A stretch of DNA of 64,000 nucleotides from Margaritispora aquatica (taxonomy: Eukaryota > Ascomycota > Leotiomycetes > Helotiales > Discinellaceae), in contig VJWN01000001.1 in NCBI GenBank assembly GCA_007644065.1, positions 2,618,340 through 2,682,339 of the forward strand, in the 5' to 3' direction. The first letter of the stretch is position 1; the number at the start of each line of letters is the position of its first letter. This document shows, one piece after another, positions 21,919 through 36,106 of this stretch. The position numbers and the translations under genes were made by a program. The notes beneath the pieces were generated by a model that saw only the letters and a list, made by a program, of their open reading frames with translations, did not search any database and was not told where the DNA came from.

Positions 21919-24126
21919 GGTGAATGCTGAGCTTAAATGCCAGTTACGCTGTGTTTGTATGCGCAAAAGCAGAGGCGGAATTGATTCACGAAAATGTATA
22001 TATGGCAGAGGACTTAGATATTCATATCAGTCTGGCTTGGGAATGTGTGAGCAACTAGAGATGAGCCGAGGCGAGAGTAGATGGGAGGGCATTGCAAACG
22101 AAACTCAAAAGGCAAAAGTGAATCTCAATTCACGAGATATAAGTAGCAAAGGTACATTATAAAATCGACGATGGTGATTCTGTCTCGAGCCCATCCTCAA
22201 TGAAATCAACTCTTACATGTGAGCGTACGAGCGCTTGGTCGTCCAAAAACCACAAGCTATGGTAGTGATGCAAGTCAGAATAAGGTGCCCCCAAACCCAT
22301 TCTAATCTGCTAGGCGATGAAGAAGCAGCATCGCACCAATCCGCTCGGCAACTGAAGAAGCAAACAAATAGCCTACACGATATTCCAACGGCGCAGCGAA
22401 CGGAGCAAGCATGGATAGCACAAGCGAGCTACCACCACCGCCTCTGCCTCCCCCTCCCTACCCCTCCTCAATTACCCACCTATCCACCTATCCACCTATC
22501 CACCTAGCCATAGCTCTTCACAACCAGAGCATCTCGATCTCCTCGCTTGTGGAGGACTGAATAGCACAGACATAACGACCATGACGTGACAAGTGAAATA
22601 AAGTGAGCCGAGTTAAAGTCTAGCCCACGAAGACCTCTTTTGCACAGGGGAATGACGCTATCAAGTGGCAGGCGCCGCCGCCCCGAAAAAAAAAAAAAAA
22701 AGAACTGCGCAGATTGAAACATACATACACCTAGGCAGACAAGGTAGATTCTGGATGGTTGTTGTCTTGAAAGATTCTATTTCGCAAGACAGACACACAC
22801 ATGACAGAAGAAAGCAGTCGGGTGCCGTCCGGCTCTCGCACACTTTGGAAGCAAACCTCCCATTCCATTCCATTTCTCACTCGAGTACTTTGTGGGGGGC
22901 GGGGTGGAGCGGGGCGGTACGCACTCGCCCCCAAAAACGAGGATATCCGTGCTTACTTCTCTGTTTGGGCGATATGTGTATTTTGATTCATACAAAGAAT
23001 GTAAAAAAAAAAAATAAGTAATCACCTCTTTGGGGTACAAGCCGGATGCGTAGGACGTGCTTCGAGACACTCGTCGAGGCAATCCGCACGCAAACCTAAC
23101 ATGGCCTGATGGGCGATTCATTCCCCCGCCGGTACCTATCGCACGTTGATCTCACATTCATGTCTTGTAACGCGGAACGCTTAATCGCCACGTTCCAACA
23201 AGCCAAGACACTGGATGCGGAGAACCCCTTTTGATGTCTTCGGCCCCTCGCTTCTGGACCAAACTCTTAAGACATGAGTCTCAGTCAGGCATGACGACGG
23301 AAAAATACATCTCCATTGCATTTCTCCAACGATTTTGACGACATGAACATCAACTTAGCTTGCTCCACGTCACAACTCCAACTCATACATCTAGGCACTT
23401 GCCAAGCACACTGCTCTCCTCACACAATCTTCGCAGAAAAAGAGCAAACAGCAAGCGGCAATGACTATGAGCAATTATTTTCATTCCGATCTCTTCTCAC
23501 CATGTACCCACCCACCCACACTCCCGCTAAATGTGATGAACCATAAGGTAGCAAAATGTCCCATCTCCTCCCGCCAAAATAGCAAAGTTCAATCGGGGTA
23601 TACCGTCCATCCTGCCAACCATTCCTCCAATGCTATAAACAAACAAACAAAATAAATGCCAAACCATGCAATGCAATGCAAACCAGTCGCCAGCTCGCTC
23701 ATCATGCTCGCCATCCATATCTCACACGCTATGCTCTGCACCTCACCATTTCCTCCTAAATCGGCCAGTGATAGCCTTCCTAACATCTATTCTTCTTCTT
23801 TGGCACCACAAAATTGCCCAGATGCTACCATCCTCGCCTAGTCTCCTGGTAATGATATATAAAGAAATTCGTAATTGTGGAAGCTCGACGTTATCGAGGC
23901 ATGCGTGTGCCAAAAACCGACACACGATAAAAAGAAACAAGAAAGGTAGCGAGCGTGGAAAATCAAGATCAAAATAGTACACAAGAACGGGAGCCAAAGT
24001 GTAAGAGTTGTTACAAGAGAACGACCATCTGATAATGGACGTGAAAGGACTGTTTGAGAAAATCGAGTTGCTGAAATGTCTGGAAAGGCGAAGAAGATAT
24101 GATGCCGTAAGAATTGCGCTGCTGAT
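21919..24126. other. 2.2-kb intergenic region
   Basis: Lies between the protease start and the 3' end of the RasGEF gene (both minus). It contains a (CCACCTAT)n run at about 22478-22506 and adenine runs near 22684-22700 and 23003-23014. No frame is recognisable; the short frames on both strands overlap and have low complexity. Confidence 0.55.
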
Positions 24127-27100
24127 TTATGCTTGAATCATGTTGCCGTATTTCGCAATCTCTTCGTCTGTCAAAGCGGCCATCCACAGACACCTTTCCG
24201 TTACTCCTTCAATTGGAAAAAATTTGTAGAGTTGACTGGCCTCCAGAAGTCTCAGAAGATTCTTGACAATTGCTGCATCGGTACGGCATCGCTCAAAATT
24301 GACCAGAGGATCTGTAGTGGGTGTACTTGCGACTTGGCTTGGTCTTTCTGAGTTTACGAGCAGATCGTGCGTGTAAATTCCGACAAATGGAATGCAGCCT
24401 AGACCAGCACCAGACCCCTCCATCTCCGCTCTCAGATTATAAAAATTTGCAGTAGGTGTGACCAAAGCTTCGAGATCCCTAAGAATTTGTAGATCGGCTT
24501 CTGGAACATGTGCCCATGTTTCGGTGAGCCTAGAAAGGTCCTTTGAAGTAAGAGCAACAGTAAGTTGCGTCATGGTAGCAAAATTTCGATACTTTCGACA
24601 GTGGGCGGCGATATGAATGTATTTGATCAAGCATCGAACACGCTCCTCCAAGTCTTGTGTCAAGACACACTCAGACACTGCCCATTTAACCATGATGTTG
24701 AATCTAGCGATAACCACCTCGACGCCTCTGGGTTCCTGTGTACGCAGAAAATCGACCCAGGATCTGGCTTCGGTTGTAGCATCCTTCCATCGCATTTCGA
24801 TCAAGTCTTTCCAGTCGATCTCGTTAAGTGCATCTTTCTCGATTAGGGTGAACTGCTGAGCAAGTATCTGCGAATCAAAGGCGAGGATGAAAGGAAGATG
24901 GAGTGATGTTTTCCTGGAAGGTTCCACAATACCATTGAATGGATGAGGATAGAGTGATGGAGACGCTCCTCGCTCGCCTCCAAACGAACCAGAGAATGCA
25001 GCTGTAGGTGTTATCTCTGGCGTTGGGGGAAGGGGTGTTCGAGGGGGGCCAGAATCTTGAGGACCAAGCTTGAGTGCTTGTACCAAAGTAATTGGTGGAG
25101 ATGGAGGTTGGAATTGAGGGGCAGAAGGAAGATTTATCTCTTTGAATGCTGGCGCCATCACCTTAGGAGAGAATTCCTGGGCCACTGGCACATCATGATC
25201 TGTGTACTCGTTTCTTGAAATAATCTCGAGCGACATTTCCGATGATAGATCGCTTCGACTATCACTGTCCAGGTATGATTGATCAAAGCTTGGCCGCGTC
25301 TCGCCAACTGGAATCCTTCGGATGCTATCAGTTTCATCGATGAAATCAAAAGAGTTTACATGAGAGGATTCTGGTGTTTGAAGATCATGATATCTCTCTT
25401 TGCTTTGATCGCGTAGAACAGATTGGTTGGACCAATCCACGGTGTCTCTCGGGTCAATACCATCATCAGTGAAGCCACGTTCAAGTAATGGTATCGAGTT
25501 GTACGATTCTACCGATCTGGCTGATGGTAGAATGGTGGAGGGTCGCATTCCTCGTGGCTTGTACGCTGAAGGTTTTGATTCATCTGGCAGAGCTTGCTGC
25601 AATGGCTGCTGCGGTCGGTATGTCGCTATTGGAGGAGATACTCCTGTAACAACCTTGCCTTGACGATGCCTTCGCTTTTCGTCTCCATCACCAAAGATTA
25701 ACGACCCAACGTCGATAACAGCTGCTCCGAAGCTATCATGCTGGTGTTGAGCATCCTGGGATCTAGCTTTGGACTGCGTAGAAGCATTAGAGCGACGTTG
25801 CTCAAACTTGCCCTCGAGCTTCAACAAAGCAGACTCGATTCCGCCATCATCATCCTCGTCGTCAGGAATCTGAGCAAGCATCTGTGCCTCTTTCTCAAAG
25901 GAGGGTCGCATAACAGGCTGCGATGAGTGTGTGCTAAATAGTGAAACAGGTCTTGGGGTTGGCTCGGCCATCTGCCCTACTGAAAACGTGGACGGATTAT
26001 GCTGTCCCTCATTATAAATGCTCTCAACACGCTCCACACATTCGGACAACAAGTACGAGCTGCGAACTGACTCTGAGTAGGTTGTGAGGGAACCGGTTGA
26101 CATGGGTCTTCTAAGGGTGTGAGAATCCAAGTCACCAACATTTGAGACAGCTCTCAAATCACCCCCTGGTCGCCTTCGGAGCACTCGAAGTGGTAGTGGG
26201 ACATGATCAATATGCGAAAGGCGCTCAATGCCCTCTGATTCTGAGAATGTGGTAGCATCAAAACTCCGCTCACTTCTATGCTTGGTAAGCCCACTGTGAA
26301 AAGAAGCATGTCGACGAAGAGAAGTGGACCGTTTAGATTTGTAAGACAAGCCTTTTGGTCCATGGATCGCGAGTCGGCCTGGTGGACGATGACATGGAGA
26401 ACGCTCCTCTTCTTTAGAAGGACGTGAATCTACAATAAGGGAAGGGGTCTCTTCAAAAGAAGGGGAGCGCGCGGTGATGCGTTCCCCAAGAAGATGCGAA
26501 GATCTTCTTGGGGTTCCCATTGCCGCATCGGGTGGAGTAGAAGGAGGAGTTGGTCCTCCAGAACGGTGCATAAAGGCATCCGGAAAAGTCTCGGATGATA
26601 TATTGATTTGCAGCGCACCAGTCATGACTGGTAAATCCGAAGGCATTGTATCGTCTACAATAACGATCGATTTGCTGCCTGTTGTCATCTCGCTGATAGG
26701 CATACGGCGGTTATTAGGTCTTGTTGTTTCCATTGTGGTATCTGGACGCAAGATTGAGTAATGGAGATCGGGTTCATGTACGGTGCTAATATCAGATGCG
26801 TGTTCGCGCTGTTCGGTTTCTCGTTGCTCGGTGTCGGCCTCTTCCTTGACGGCTCTTTGGAAATGCTCAGCAGCTTCAGCTCCCAGAAGGTCAATTCGTA
26901 AAGGTGTTTTAGCGTGGTTATTTCGCGGTCGAGCTTGTGGGACGACAGCCGTACCAGGCAATCGATTAACAGTTGCTCCACGCACTCCAATTGGGGGCAT
27001 GAAAGGAAAACTGCCTTGAGTTGGGGATGCATTGGGGCTCGAAACATTTCTTGTGCTCAGTGCTCGTCGCACGGAACCCAAAAGTCTCTTCATCCCAGGG

Positions 27101-29436
27101 CCAGACATTGCTGAAGGGCCTTTGGAAATGGATAACCCAGGAAGAAACGTGGTCCGACCTCCTTCCATTGGTGTACTTGGGGCAATAACTTCGACAAAAG
27201 ACTGTCCCGGTGGGAACAAATTGCCCCGTACAAGACTTCCAGCATATGGAAGAGCAAGCAATAGTTCCGTGCTTTTGAATATGACTTTCTGGACCGGTGC
27301 CTGCGGAGCTCGTCGATCTCGGAATGAGTCTGAAAAGCTTGCACTGCGTTTATGGGTATGAGTCGGACGCACTCGCTTGCCAGTAAGAGCCTTTGGTGTG
27401 ATTGCTATGGGAAGGCCAGAATCATAGATGGAGCTAGCGGGCACTGGATGTGCTCCCAATGGTTGAGATGCTCCTGGGCCACGAGCTCTGGATGGGAAAG
27501 AGCAAGAGACAAAATCTTCACTCACAATGCTGGATGGCGACATGGGCGGTTCTTCTCGGTCATCTGATGTCGATAATCTTTGCGTGATGATAGGATCCAT
27601 CATCGATTCGATATGCCCAGCCCGAGAGACATCTGCAAAGAAGTTTGGTCGCTCGAGTTCCAACGTATCCAGAGCGAAGTCAGGCTGAATGATACCTTCC
27701 AACACTGGAGGGCCCTCAGGGTGAAGAGTCCAGAAACCTGGGTCTAATTTGGGATTTCGGGAACCAGCAATCCCTCCTGGCATGATCGGAATATCAGAGC
27801 CCAACTCGGTGTCAAATTCAGGACCATCCCAGTACAATGCGCAGACTCTCCTCCAACATTTCTTCAGCTCGCCAAGAATTTTCAAAGGGACCTTGGTGTT
27901 CGCTCCGTCCAGCGCTAGCTCGTCGACAAAGTTGTTGAGCAGCTGACAAAACGAGCTCCTTAATTCATAATCGATGACGAAGTCATCAAGAAAGTAATTC
28001 AAAATCCAGTGACGAATTGCTACAAAGGTCCTGACCCGGACCACTGTTCCTGTCTCATCACCCCTTGAAAGCGCCCACTTCAAACGGGCAATAAGCATGT
28101 ACAATAAATCCGTTGTATCCAGGAACCCTCGGAAGGTGAGAAAGAAATCAGACAACAGGTCGTAATCTACAAATGTGGGGGAAGTAATCTCGGCCACAAG
28201 ACGTGCTGGTGTCGCTGCTTTGATTCCCCCACTCGCCGAGTAACGAACTACTGATGGATGGTCACAAGAAGGCTTGAATGTGAGGGTGTCGAACATATCC
28301 GGGATTATGGGTGTACGCTGGCGGACTACTCGAGGGACTGGTGAGTGGACCGAGGAGCGAGCAAATGGACTGGTCGGCATGACTGGATAGAGCGGTTGAG
28401 GAGAAGCATCTGAGTGACGGCGAGAAAGAATCTGTGTGGGTCTCTTGCTAGGGTTCTTGGAGGAATCTTGGTGGGAGAAGATACTCGAACGCATGTCATC
28501 GTTTGTGGTGTATGAGGAACCTCGAAGGAAGGCTGTTCCTTTCATGCTGAATCTTGGTGTACCTAGCTTATATGAAGGTATAGGAACCTCCAGCATCGGA
28601 ATACCGTCAAAAGTCTCCACAGTCTTGGATCCGGTTTTTGGCCTCTCGATAACCACTTTGAATGCGCCAACATCGGAATCCTTGACTGGCGCGTATTGTT
28701 CGTCTATTGTTGAGACCGAATGGGCACGTTTGGGGGTAGGTCGCTGTGCAGCAGCATTCTGAGGAAAGTAGTTCTCTCGGCAAGCCACAGCAGGTGTTGA
28801 TGGAGATCTAGATGGGGTCCAAATGCTGTCGCGTTGAGTTTCGTCGGGATCATTGCGAGAGACGAGGGCATCCAGTCCAGCAGTACTAGGAGGGGTGATT
28901 GGAAAGACGAACGGTGGCTGGGGATATCTTTGATTCGTAGGCCGTACGGTAGGGCTATCGTTTTGGTCAGCTAGTGTTATTGTCGAATGTGTCCTCATAT
29001 GTTTGAGTAAACAGGCTACACATATGTCTTACCGCAAGTATATCCTCCCATTATTGCCAACCTTTGCGACGGTAAATTGTCGCCCTTCCCTCCCAGCCGA
29101 AGTACCATCGGGTGCAACATCGTTCTTCATATCCTCCACTTCCCTCTTTGCGCGTCGATTGATGCTATTCTGCTTGCGCAGTCCATCCTGCATCTGCTTC
29201 CTTCTAATTGCATCTGCCGATCGATTCCCCGTTGGCTTCGACCTCGGCGCGGCTGAGAGGGTAATTCCAGTCGCTGGTCCCCCATCCAATTCCTTCACAG
29301 TCGTTGCGATCTTGTTGTTGCTTGACTTTCCCAAACGACCTCGAGGAGTCATTCGATCTCGTTGTCGCTGTCGAAGGCTCTCGGGAGTATGTGTCCTGGC
29401 CGGTTGCAGGACCGGAAATGGCATTGTGTTCTCCAT
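24127..29436 (-). CDS. LTE1: Ras guanine-nucleotide exchange factor, LTE1-like
   Basis: Exons 29033-29436 and 24127-28954 (78-bp intron, GTAAGA...GATAG, junction reading YLR-PTVRP) give 1743 residues. A RasGEF N-terminal domain occupies roughly residues 370-520 (segments LVAEITSPTFVDYDLLSDFF and LNYFLDDFVIDYELRS), followed by a long Ser/Pro-rich unstructured middle. The catalytic RasGEF (CDC25) domain is at the C-terminus (about 1490-1743: ILAQQFTLIEKDALNEIDW, AAHCRKYRNFATMTQLTVAL, GLGCIPFVGIYTHDLL). This two-end layout is that of LTE1, which in yeast promotes mitotic exit and polarity. Target GTPase in this fungus is not shown. The initiator at 29436 is the first ATG of a well-behaved exon; the ATG at 28998 lies in the intron. 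Confidence 0.92.
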
Positions 29437-30260
29437 CGCCGCCCGCTATCCGCTGTCCGCTGTCCGGTAGTTCACTCTATCTTCAATTGACCTGTCTGAA
29501 TTCACAAGCCCTCGCTCACTCAGCTTCTTCGACGTTTTCCTGCGTGACGATGCATTGATGGCAGTACGGGTTCCAGTTGATCGGAGTGTTCGAAATACCT
29601 TGCGGTGTACGTACTTGATTTTGGTGTGATCCAGGTTTCGAGAGAGGTGTAGGTAGGTAGGTGTACGGGTACAGTAAGTGAATGAGCAAGAAAGGACGAA
29701 AGAGAGGCAAGGTAGAAGGTAAGGTAGTAGTAAGGTAGAGAGCCCCGATGAATCTGGATGGATGCAGGTTGCAGGTTGCAGGTTGCAGGACTGAGAAGGG
29801 AAAGTGCCTGTCCTGGCCTTTCTTTCTTTCTAGGGGGGGGGGGATGTTTTGGTAGGGGTACTTGGGGTGCTTGGGGGTGGGTGATTTGGTTGGGTGGTTG
29901 GTTCTTTGAAGTTGAAGTTTGACTGACTGGGGGGGGGTGGAGGGGGCAAGAACTGCCAAAACCACGAAATACTAGGGAGGGAACCGGGGGGGGGGGTAAA
30001 ATAGAGAAGGCTTGCCCTGAAAGTTGAAAGGGAATTCGGGACTTCTAATGTACAAAGGAGGTAGGCGGTGGTAGGTGGTGGTAGGTGGTGGTAGGGAGTT
30101 AAGGTGGATGACCGACCGGCGGAGAGATTAAATTACCCTGACCCTGAGCTGGGTATTCTAAGGATACTCAGAACTTGGGATACTTTGGGATACTTTGGGG
30201 CTGGAGGATAGTGGAAACTCTGGTCTGGTCTGGATACTGTGGCATTAAAGTTGTTCAGAA

Positions 30261-30316
30261 CCTGGACACCTGGAATGGACACCCTGGACACCCTGGACAC
30301 CCTGGACCACCCTGGA
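30261..30316 (+). repeat. GGACACCCT 9-bp tandem repeat
   Basis: Three perfect 9-bp units around 30277-30303, flanked by partial units (CTGGACACCTGGAA before, GGACCACCCT after). Confidence 0.85.
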
Positions 30317-32259
30317 ATAATCGTAAAGTTCACAGTCACAAGTCACAGGGTGTGCAGGGCTCACTTATAGGCTCGGTGGGGAGCCACCATCAAGATCCCG
30401 GCCCGTCAAAGAGTTCCAAACTTCCCAACTGGTGGGTGGGTGGGTGGTTTAAGCTCTGAACTCTGAACTTTGAACTCTGAACTCTGGACACCACTGAACA
30501 TTCAGCACTGCGGTGGGGTGCTTTGAAATTATTCTCTTAAGATACCTCAGAGAGAGAGAGTATCTTAGAGTTGTTCAACAAGCAAAGCAATTAGAGACAC
30601 CATGATCCATAATAACAGGTGAGGTATAGCATGCACTATCCACCACCATTTCATAGCATACCTATCTTAGATTCATATCTGACGGACTACTTACTTGGTG
30701 CTAGCGAGAAATCTCCTTTGCCAGCAAGCGAGTTAACTAGGTACCTATCTATATAACTCCTATAACTCGTCATTGTTTTTTTGCCCAATATAATGACACG
30801 CAAAGTGAGTGAGTGTAAGGCGAACTTGGTGGCCAAGAAGCAATATGATATCAGTGGTACTGAGTGGGTATCGATCTATGAGCGCCTTGGAGAGCCATGG
30901 TTGCAAATAACACTCGGATTCTCCGTGCACCTTGATTCTTCACGTAGGAGTATTCAGATACTTCCCGTACAACACAGTAGGTTATCGCTTAGCTCGGCTT
31001 ATTATGTTGATGTTGATGTTGATCTTGATCTTGATCTTGATCTTGGTGATACGAGGGATAGAAAAACGTGTTTCACCACTGACAACGTGAGGAATGTCTT
31101 TCCTTAAGGTACAGACAGTACTCGTACGGGTTGGATCATCTAGAACATGCATTCTGACGCTAGAAACCTATTGGAGATGCGAGTACCGACCATGACGGAC
31201 AATCAACCGAACGATTCCAGCTAAGCAAAATTGGCGGTAGTGATCGCAGCAATTCCAACCGGAGAGGCGTCAAACGATGTTCAGCCTCTGAAGCAGCCTC
31301 CACGCTCCAGGCCTTGGCCTAAACATCCCACGACGAGTGAGGAGTTTCGCCGCTTTCTTTCATCTCTCTTCCCTCTCGTGTGACGATGGCTCAGCGCTCA
31401 CGAACTTCAGCTCAATTAACCTCAGCTCATCATGGAACTTTGTTTCCGTAGAGATGTAACCTGTGGCTACCTCTCATCGAGCCTCAGACGGCGTCACATT
31501 CGCCGTCGCTTAACGCCTGGACACAAACCAATGTCGCCTGTGTATCAGAAATAGGTCATGTCACCAAGTTGTACCTCCGTAGAGCAAAAACACAATCGCT
31601 GACTCTGGTCGTCTGCATACAAAAGCGGGTATGTTTATGAATGATACTCACTTCCCGTCTCCACATACCTCCCGTACTGTCCTGTCCTGTCCTGTCCTGT
31701 ATGTCTGGGTGTGAAATGATAAGGAGGGGAGGAATGTCTTGGAAAGACGAGAAATGAACAAATGGCTTTATTCAGCGCATTCCTTTTGAGTGCTTCATCT
31801 TAAAATGATTGGATCGTAAGATTTACGTTTGGCTATGATGATGTTGATGTTGATGTAGTCGTAGTCTTTGTGACACCTCACCCATGGATCATCATCAACA
31901 TTAATACTATCAACCAAACATCAATTTACAACAATCACAACAACCACAACAACCACAATCAAAGACCTCAGAGGGAGAGGGAGAGTGAGAGTGAGAGTGG
32001 GAGGAAAGGCGCAAAGCCTCCAGCGCAAAGCGGCGCGGCACTTGAGGTCGTGCGTTGAAGCCGTTGCGAAAATCTGAGATTATGCTTTTCCCTCGAGAGC
32101 TTCGCCTCGCCGTCCACGCTTCAGCCCATCACACGTTCAGTATGCCTCACAATTCCCCTCTTGGGACAAGTCAACACAAACCAACACAGATCCAAGAATC
32201 AACGGCGTTCCCAAAACTGTGAAAGGAGCCAAGTTGCCAATTTTCATCCCAAATAACAA

Positions 32260-32291
32260 TCCATCCATCCATCCATCCATCCATCCATCCC
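32260..32291 (+). repeat. (CATC)n tetranucleotide microsatellite
   Basis: About eight units of CATC in a row. Confidence 0.95.
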
Positions 32292-32735
32292 ATCTCGTCC
32301 ACCCAGGAGAGAGATTTCCACTTGGACCACGGAGAATTCTCTACAATGCCCTCGATGCCTCGACCATGCCGAACCACCACAAGCATCGTGGGCACTTGTG
32401 CAAAGGAGAAGAGTACCCAAGCCACCTGTACCGTAACTTTGACTTATCAAACAGCCCTGCACTACCCCTTGACCCTTTTTTTCGCACATCACTTTCACCC
32501 AAGTCAGTGCTAACCAACAGTTCTGCTCAATGCCCTAGGAGCAAGTACCTGCGTACCCCCCTTCCGCAATCTCCTTTCTACCTACCTGAAGGGACTTGGG
32601 CATCATTTCTTCGAGGTCTCACAATCATCGCAACTCGCTCCACCTATCTATCTACAGTACTCTACCTACAGGGCGGAATACGGGTGGGTTCAGAGAAAGG
32701 AGACAAGCAACCGGTTGGTCTGGCTGATGGACTGA

Positions 32736-32737
<2 letters not shown>

Positions 32738-32784
<47 letters not shown>
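32738..32784 (+). repeat. (GCTT)n tetranucleotide microsatellite
   Basis: About eleven to twelve uninterrupted GCTT units. Confidence 0.95.
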
Positions 32785-33524
32785 GCTGGTCGGCTTTCAC
32801 TTTTCCAGCCGGCTGGAAACGAGAAAGGTTTATCGACCAAGATGATGAGATGGACCAACCACATCCCAGCCTATCGCTTCGGAAAAGCAAAAGCTGTTCC
32901 GGCGACGGCGTGGTGAACCAACCGAATGGATGTCTTTACGCCCAATCAAGGATATGTCCGAGGTGGGAATTGTTACCTTGGACTTGATATTCGAAAGCTT
33001 CTCGCTTCTCAACTCCATCATTGTGCATGCAGATGGTACGTCTCATTTTGTCAAAGCCAATTGTCCAAAGCCTGAGAGATATACTCCAAACCTCACTACT
33101 GCAATGCAAAGCAAAAGCACTTATCCCACGGCCAGCAGCAAGTCCTGTCAGACTCCTGTCAGACTCCTGTCAAACTGCTTTTCAAAAAGCAACCTCGACA
33201 ATGAAAACCAATACAACAGTTACAAAAAAACGTCGGAAACCCACAACAGTGAGACCCATGTTCTCAGCATGTCTCTTTGAGGTCATTCTGATCATTCAGT
33301 GCTTTAGTGTTGCAGTAGGGAAGCGCACGACGATACCCAATCATGGTTTTGGGCTGCATCAAGTCAAAGTCAGAAAATGCATCTGAACTAACCATCACCA
33401 ACCATTTCCACGACTTCGGCTTGTCTCTCCTCGGATTTCTCCTTCTACTCGACTTCTACGTAACTTCTAGCCCCGCCAAGAATCACCATCATCAGGAACA
33501 AAGAACGTGTTCCAAGATTCAAGA

Positions 33525-33821
33525 TCAAAGCTGAAACGTCACCACACACGGCTCGCCAAATCGCCAAACCGCTAAACGGTCCAAACTATCCATCATTTTC
33601 CTCAAACAAACCTGCTTGCGAAACCGGGTATCTTTGGTACGCGACTGCACAAGTTGCCCAAAAGCGCGAACAGCACGCGCGATGTTGGCATGGTTCATCC
33701 CGTCCACTCTCATGATGTTCCTGTCAGCATCAACAAACCTATCGCATCTTTCCAATTTCGGTCGTTTGCTCAGATGCGGGAGACTCTCCGTGCACGGATC
33801 GAAGATTGAGAGGCAAGACAT
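33525..33821 (-). CDS. hypothetical small protein, weak support
   Basis: ATG frame of 98 codons. Unlike neighbouring frames it is not low-complexity: it has a mixed, basic-helical composition (NIARAVRAFGQLV, RKQVCLRKMMDSLDRL). No family is recognised, no intron partner was found, and it stands alone in a gene-poor region. It could be a chance frame or a relic. Confidence 0.15.
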   Translation of the reverse strand: MSCLSIFDPCTESLPHLSKRPKLERCDRFVDADRNIMRVDGMNHANIARAVRAFGQLVQSRTKDTRFRKQVCLRKMMDSLDRLAVWRFGEPCVVTFQL

Positions 33822-36065
33822 GAACCAGCTTGCTGGGACGCCTTTGTCATGTCTCGATTGGCGGACGATTCGTACTGTACGGACGTATTTTGAACGGATA
33901 TCATAAATCCATTGGATTTTACGAACTTACCTCCGCAGAGCTATTCTCATCTGACAGGTATTTCGGAGTTGCACCTTTTTTTTTTCAAAAAGAAAAGGTA
34001 GCAATGGATTCAATTGATTTGAGCTTAGTCAAACTCCAATGAGGAACCCATTGGTTATGAATGAGACCAATGAACTCCGCGAGCAATTCTTTCATGATCG
34101 AGAGTTTATCGCAAGCCTTACTCTCTTCGACAAACGGGGCAGAACAGGCATAACAATCCAAATTTATCACCAAATCCTACGTCACAATCATGAATAATCT
34201 CAAATCCTCACCCATCAGATCAGATCACATCGCCGGGCCAAGAAATGGCACAACTTGCCGTCCCGTCTCACATCCCCGCATAAGCCGTGGACGTGGGAGG
34301 AGACACACCAGGTTCCGTTCCTCACCAGTTCCCTACTCATCATCCTCATCACTCATCATCATCATCCTCCTCCTTCTCAATCTCACTCCATCCCGAATCC
34401 CAATCCTAAACCCTAATCGCAATCCCAAATCCAGCCACTCCCACAACGCACTCCACGCCTTCTCACCACACACTGTGCCGCGCCAGGTGTCCCGCATCCC
34501 CATTGCCACCCCGCATGCAATGCAGTGCACTCTGCTTGCCCTCCATCCGGAAGGCCAGGCTCGTCACGTTGTGTTCATCTGCTGCCGAATCGCCATCTCC
34601 GTAGGTACATCAGTCACATCTTCAGCAGGGAAAAATCGAAGCACCACGACATTATCCGCTGCGAGAGGAGAGCGAGCGAGGCAGGGAAGAGCGATGGTAC
34701 AACGGTACGGAGGTGTGTCTGGATGGTGTTTATCCTACCGAACCCGACACCTTGCGTTTTTTGGTACCGAACGGGCCGGCGTTATGAGGCCGTGTGTGTG
34801 TGTCTATCTGTCTGTTCCGGCGAAGGGCACAAGACGGCTCGTGCAGCCACGCCTCGTCCGTCGAGAGAGTCTGCAAGATTTGCATCCCTGCTTTGCTTGC
34901 GTACCGCCCGGTTCAACGTCAGGTTGCGGCTAAAATGTTCCCCAGCACTTCCCAGCCAGCATCTTTTGCACAAGATGGAAAGGATATCCCAACCTCATTG
35001 TCTCGACGGTGAAAAAATTGGAGAGATCAGATGGTTAGGGAAACCCGGTACCTCGTTAGAGCTTGACACGAGCTTTTGCACCAAGCTACTTGTAGCTAGC
35101 TAGCTATCCATAGCTTTGCGACGCGATGGAAAAGTCTCGGTCTGAACTACATGCAGGGAATCCTCACTCCTGAATCCCCTCGCCCGCTCCACCGCGGGGT
35201 TGGTTGTATCAGTAGGTACGTGTGGACAAGTAAGTTTGTAAGGAGAATCCCAGTGGGATAAGGGGAACTTTGACTCGTGAGCTCCGGTGACAAGATATGG
35301 GGTTCCTTGTTTCGGGTTTGTTTGTTGACATATACGTCGACTTTAGGTTAAGATGCGTTTTTTTTCCCCCTCTTCATCTTCGGATGATGATCCGTGGTAT
35401 CGTGGACATACGGTAGTTGATACTGGGATTCCCAAGTGGGAGGACGGCTTGGAACTACGTGTTGAGATTTGTTTAGACGATCCCAATGTTAATCAGATCT
35501 AAGATAACACAGAAGAATCACATGTGTTCGAGATGCTTGTGTTGACTTTTTCTTGCTGATGACATGCTCCGATCGACTCAGTGGGTAGAAGAATGTCACG
35601 GAGATTAGTGAGAACGATCTTCATGATGCGATAAGGGCACTTGAAGTAATCTAACAAGAAATTCTAAATAGATACAATCTACACTCTCAATCCAAGTCCT
35701 GTGCCCGAGAGAAAAATGCTTCTCGCATCCCTGAACGTGGTAAAGGCAACTGAACCAAGCAGGTAGGAACGTCAGATCCTTCCTTCCTTCTGTTCTAGGA
35801 AGGAACTGTTCGTCCTCGCTTAATCTTGACATCACGTCTTTGGATTGACGACGTGGGAAAGATACATGTAGAGTTATTTGAAAGCAGAATGTTTACACCA
35901 GGTTGGTGATTTTGGAGTTAGTGTTGGTTGGGGGAAGATGGCTGGTAGGTAGCTGGGTTCACTATCGGTGATTTTACTGTGTGAAGATCGTGTTACTTGG
36001 GTATATTTTCTGCAGCACCACGGTGCAGTGGCCATGGATCACTTGTTGAGAGGTGAGCTTTGTGG

Positions 36066-36106
36066 TATGTATGTATGTATGTATGTATGTATGTATGTAT
36101 GTATGT
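36066..36106 (+). repeat. (TATG)n tetranucleotide microsatellite
   Basis: About ten perfect TATG units, 0.8 kb from the tRNA-Asp. Confidence 0.95.

Noticed and set aside
28955..29032. ATG at 28998 as start of the RasGEF
   Set aside because: It lies in the 78-bp intron; the upstream exon joins in phase to give continuous PTVRP-type sequence.
32219..32845. 208-codon plus-strand frame spanning two tetranucleotide arrays
   Set aside because: Much of it is translated microsatellite (repeating His/Pro/Ser and Leu/Ala/Cys); no domain.
34190..34933. 247-codon plus-strand frame in the gene desert
   Set aside because: Basic, low-complexity, overlapped by other open frames, with no motif or splice partner; looks compositional.
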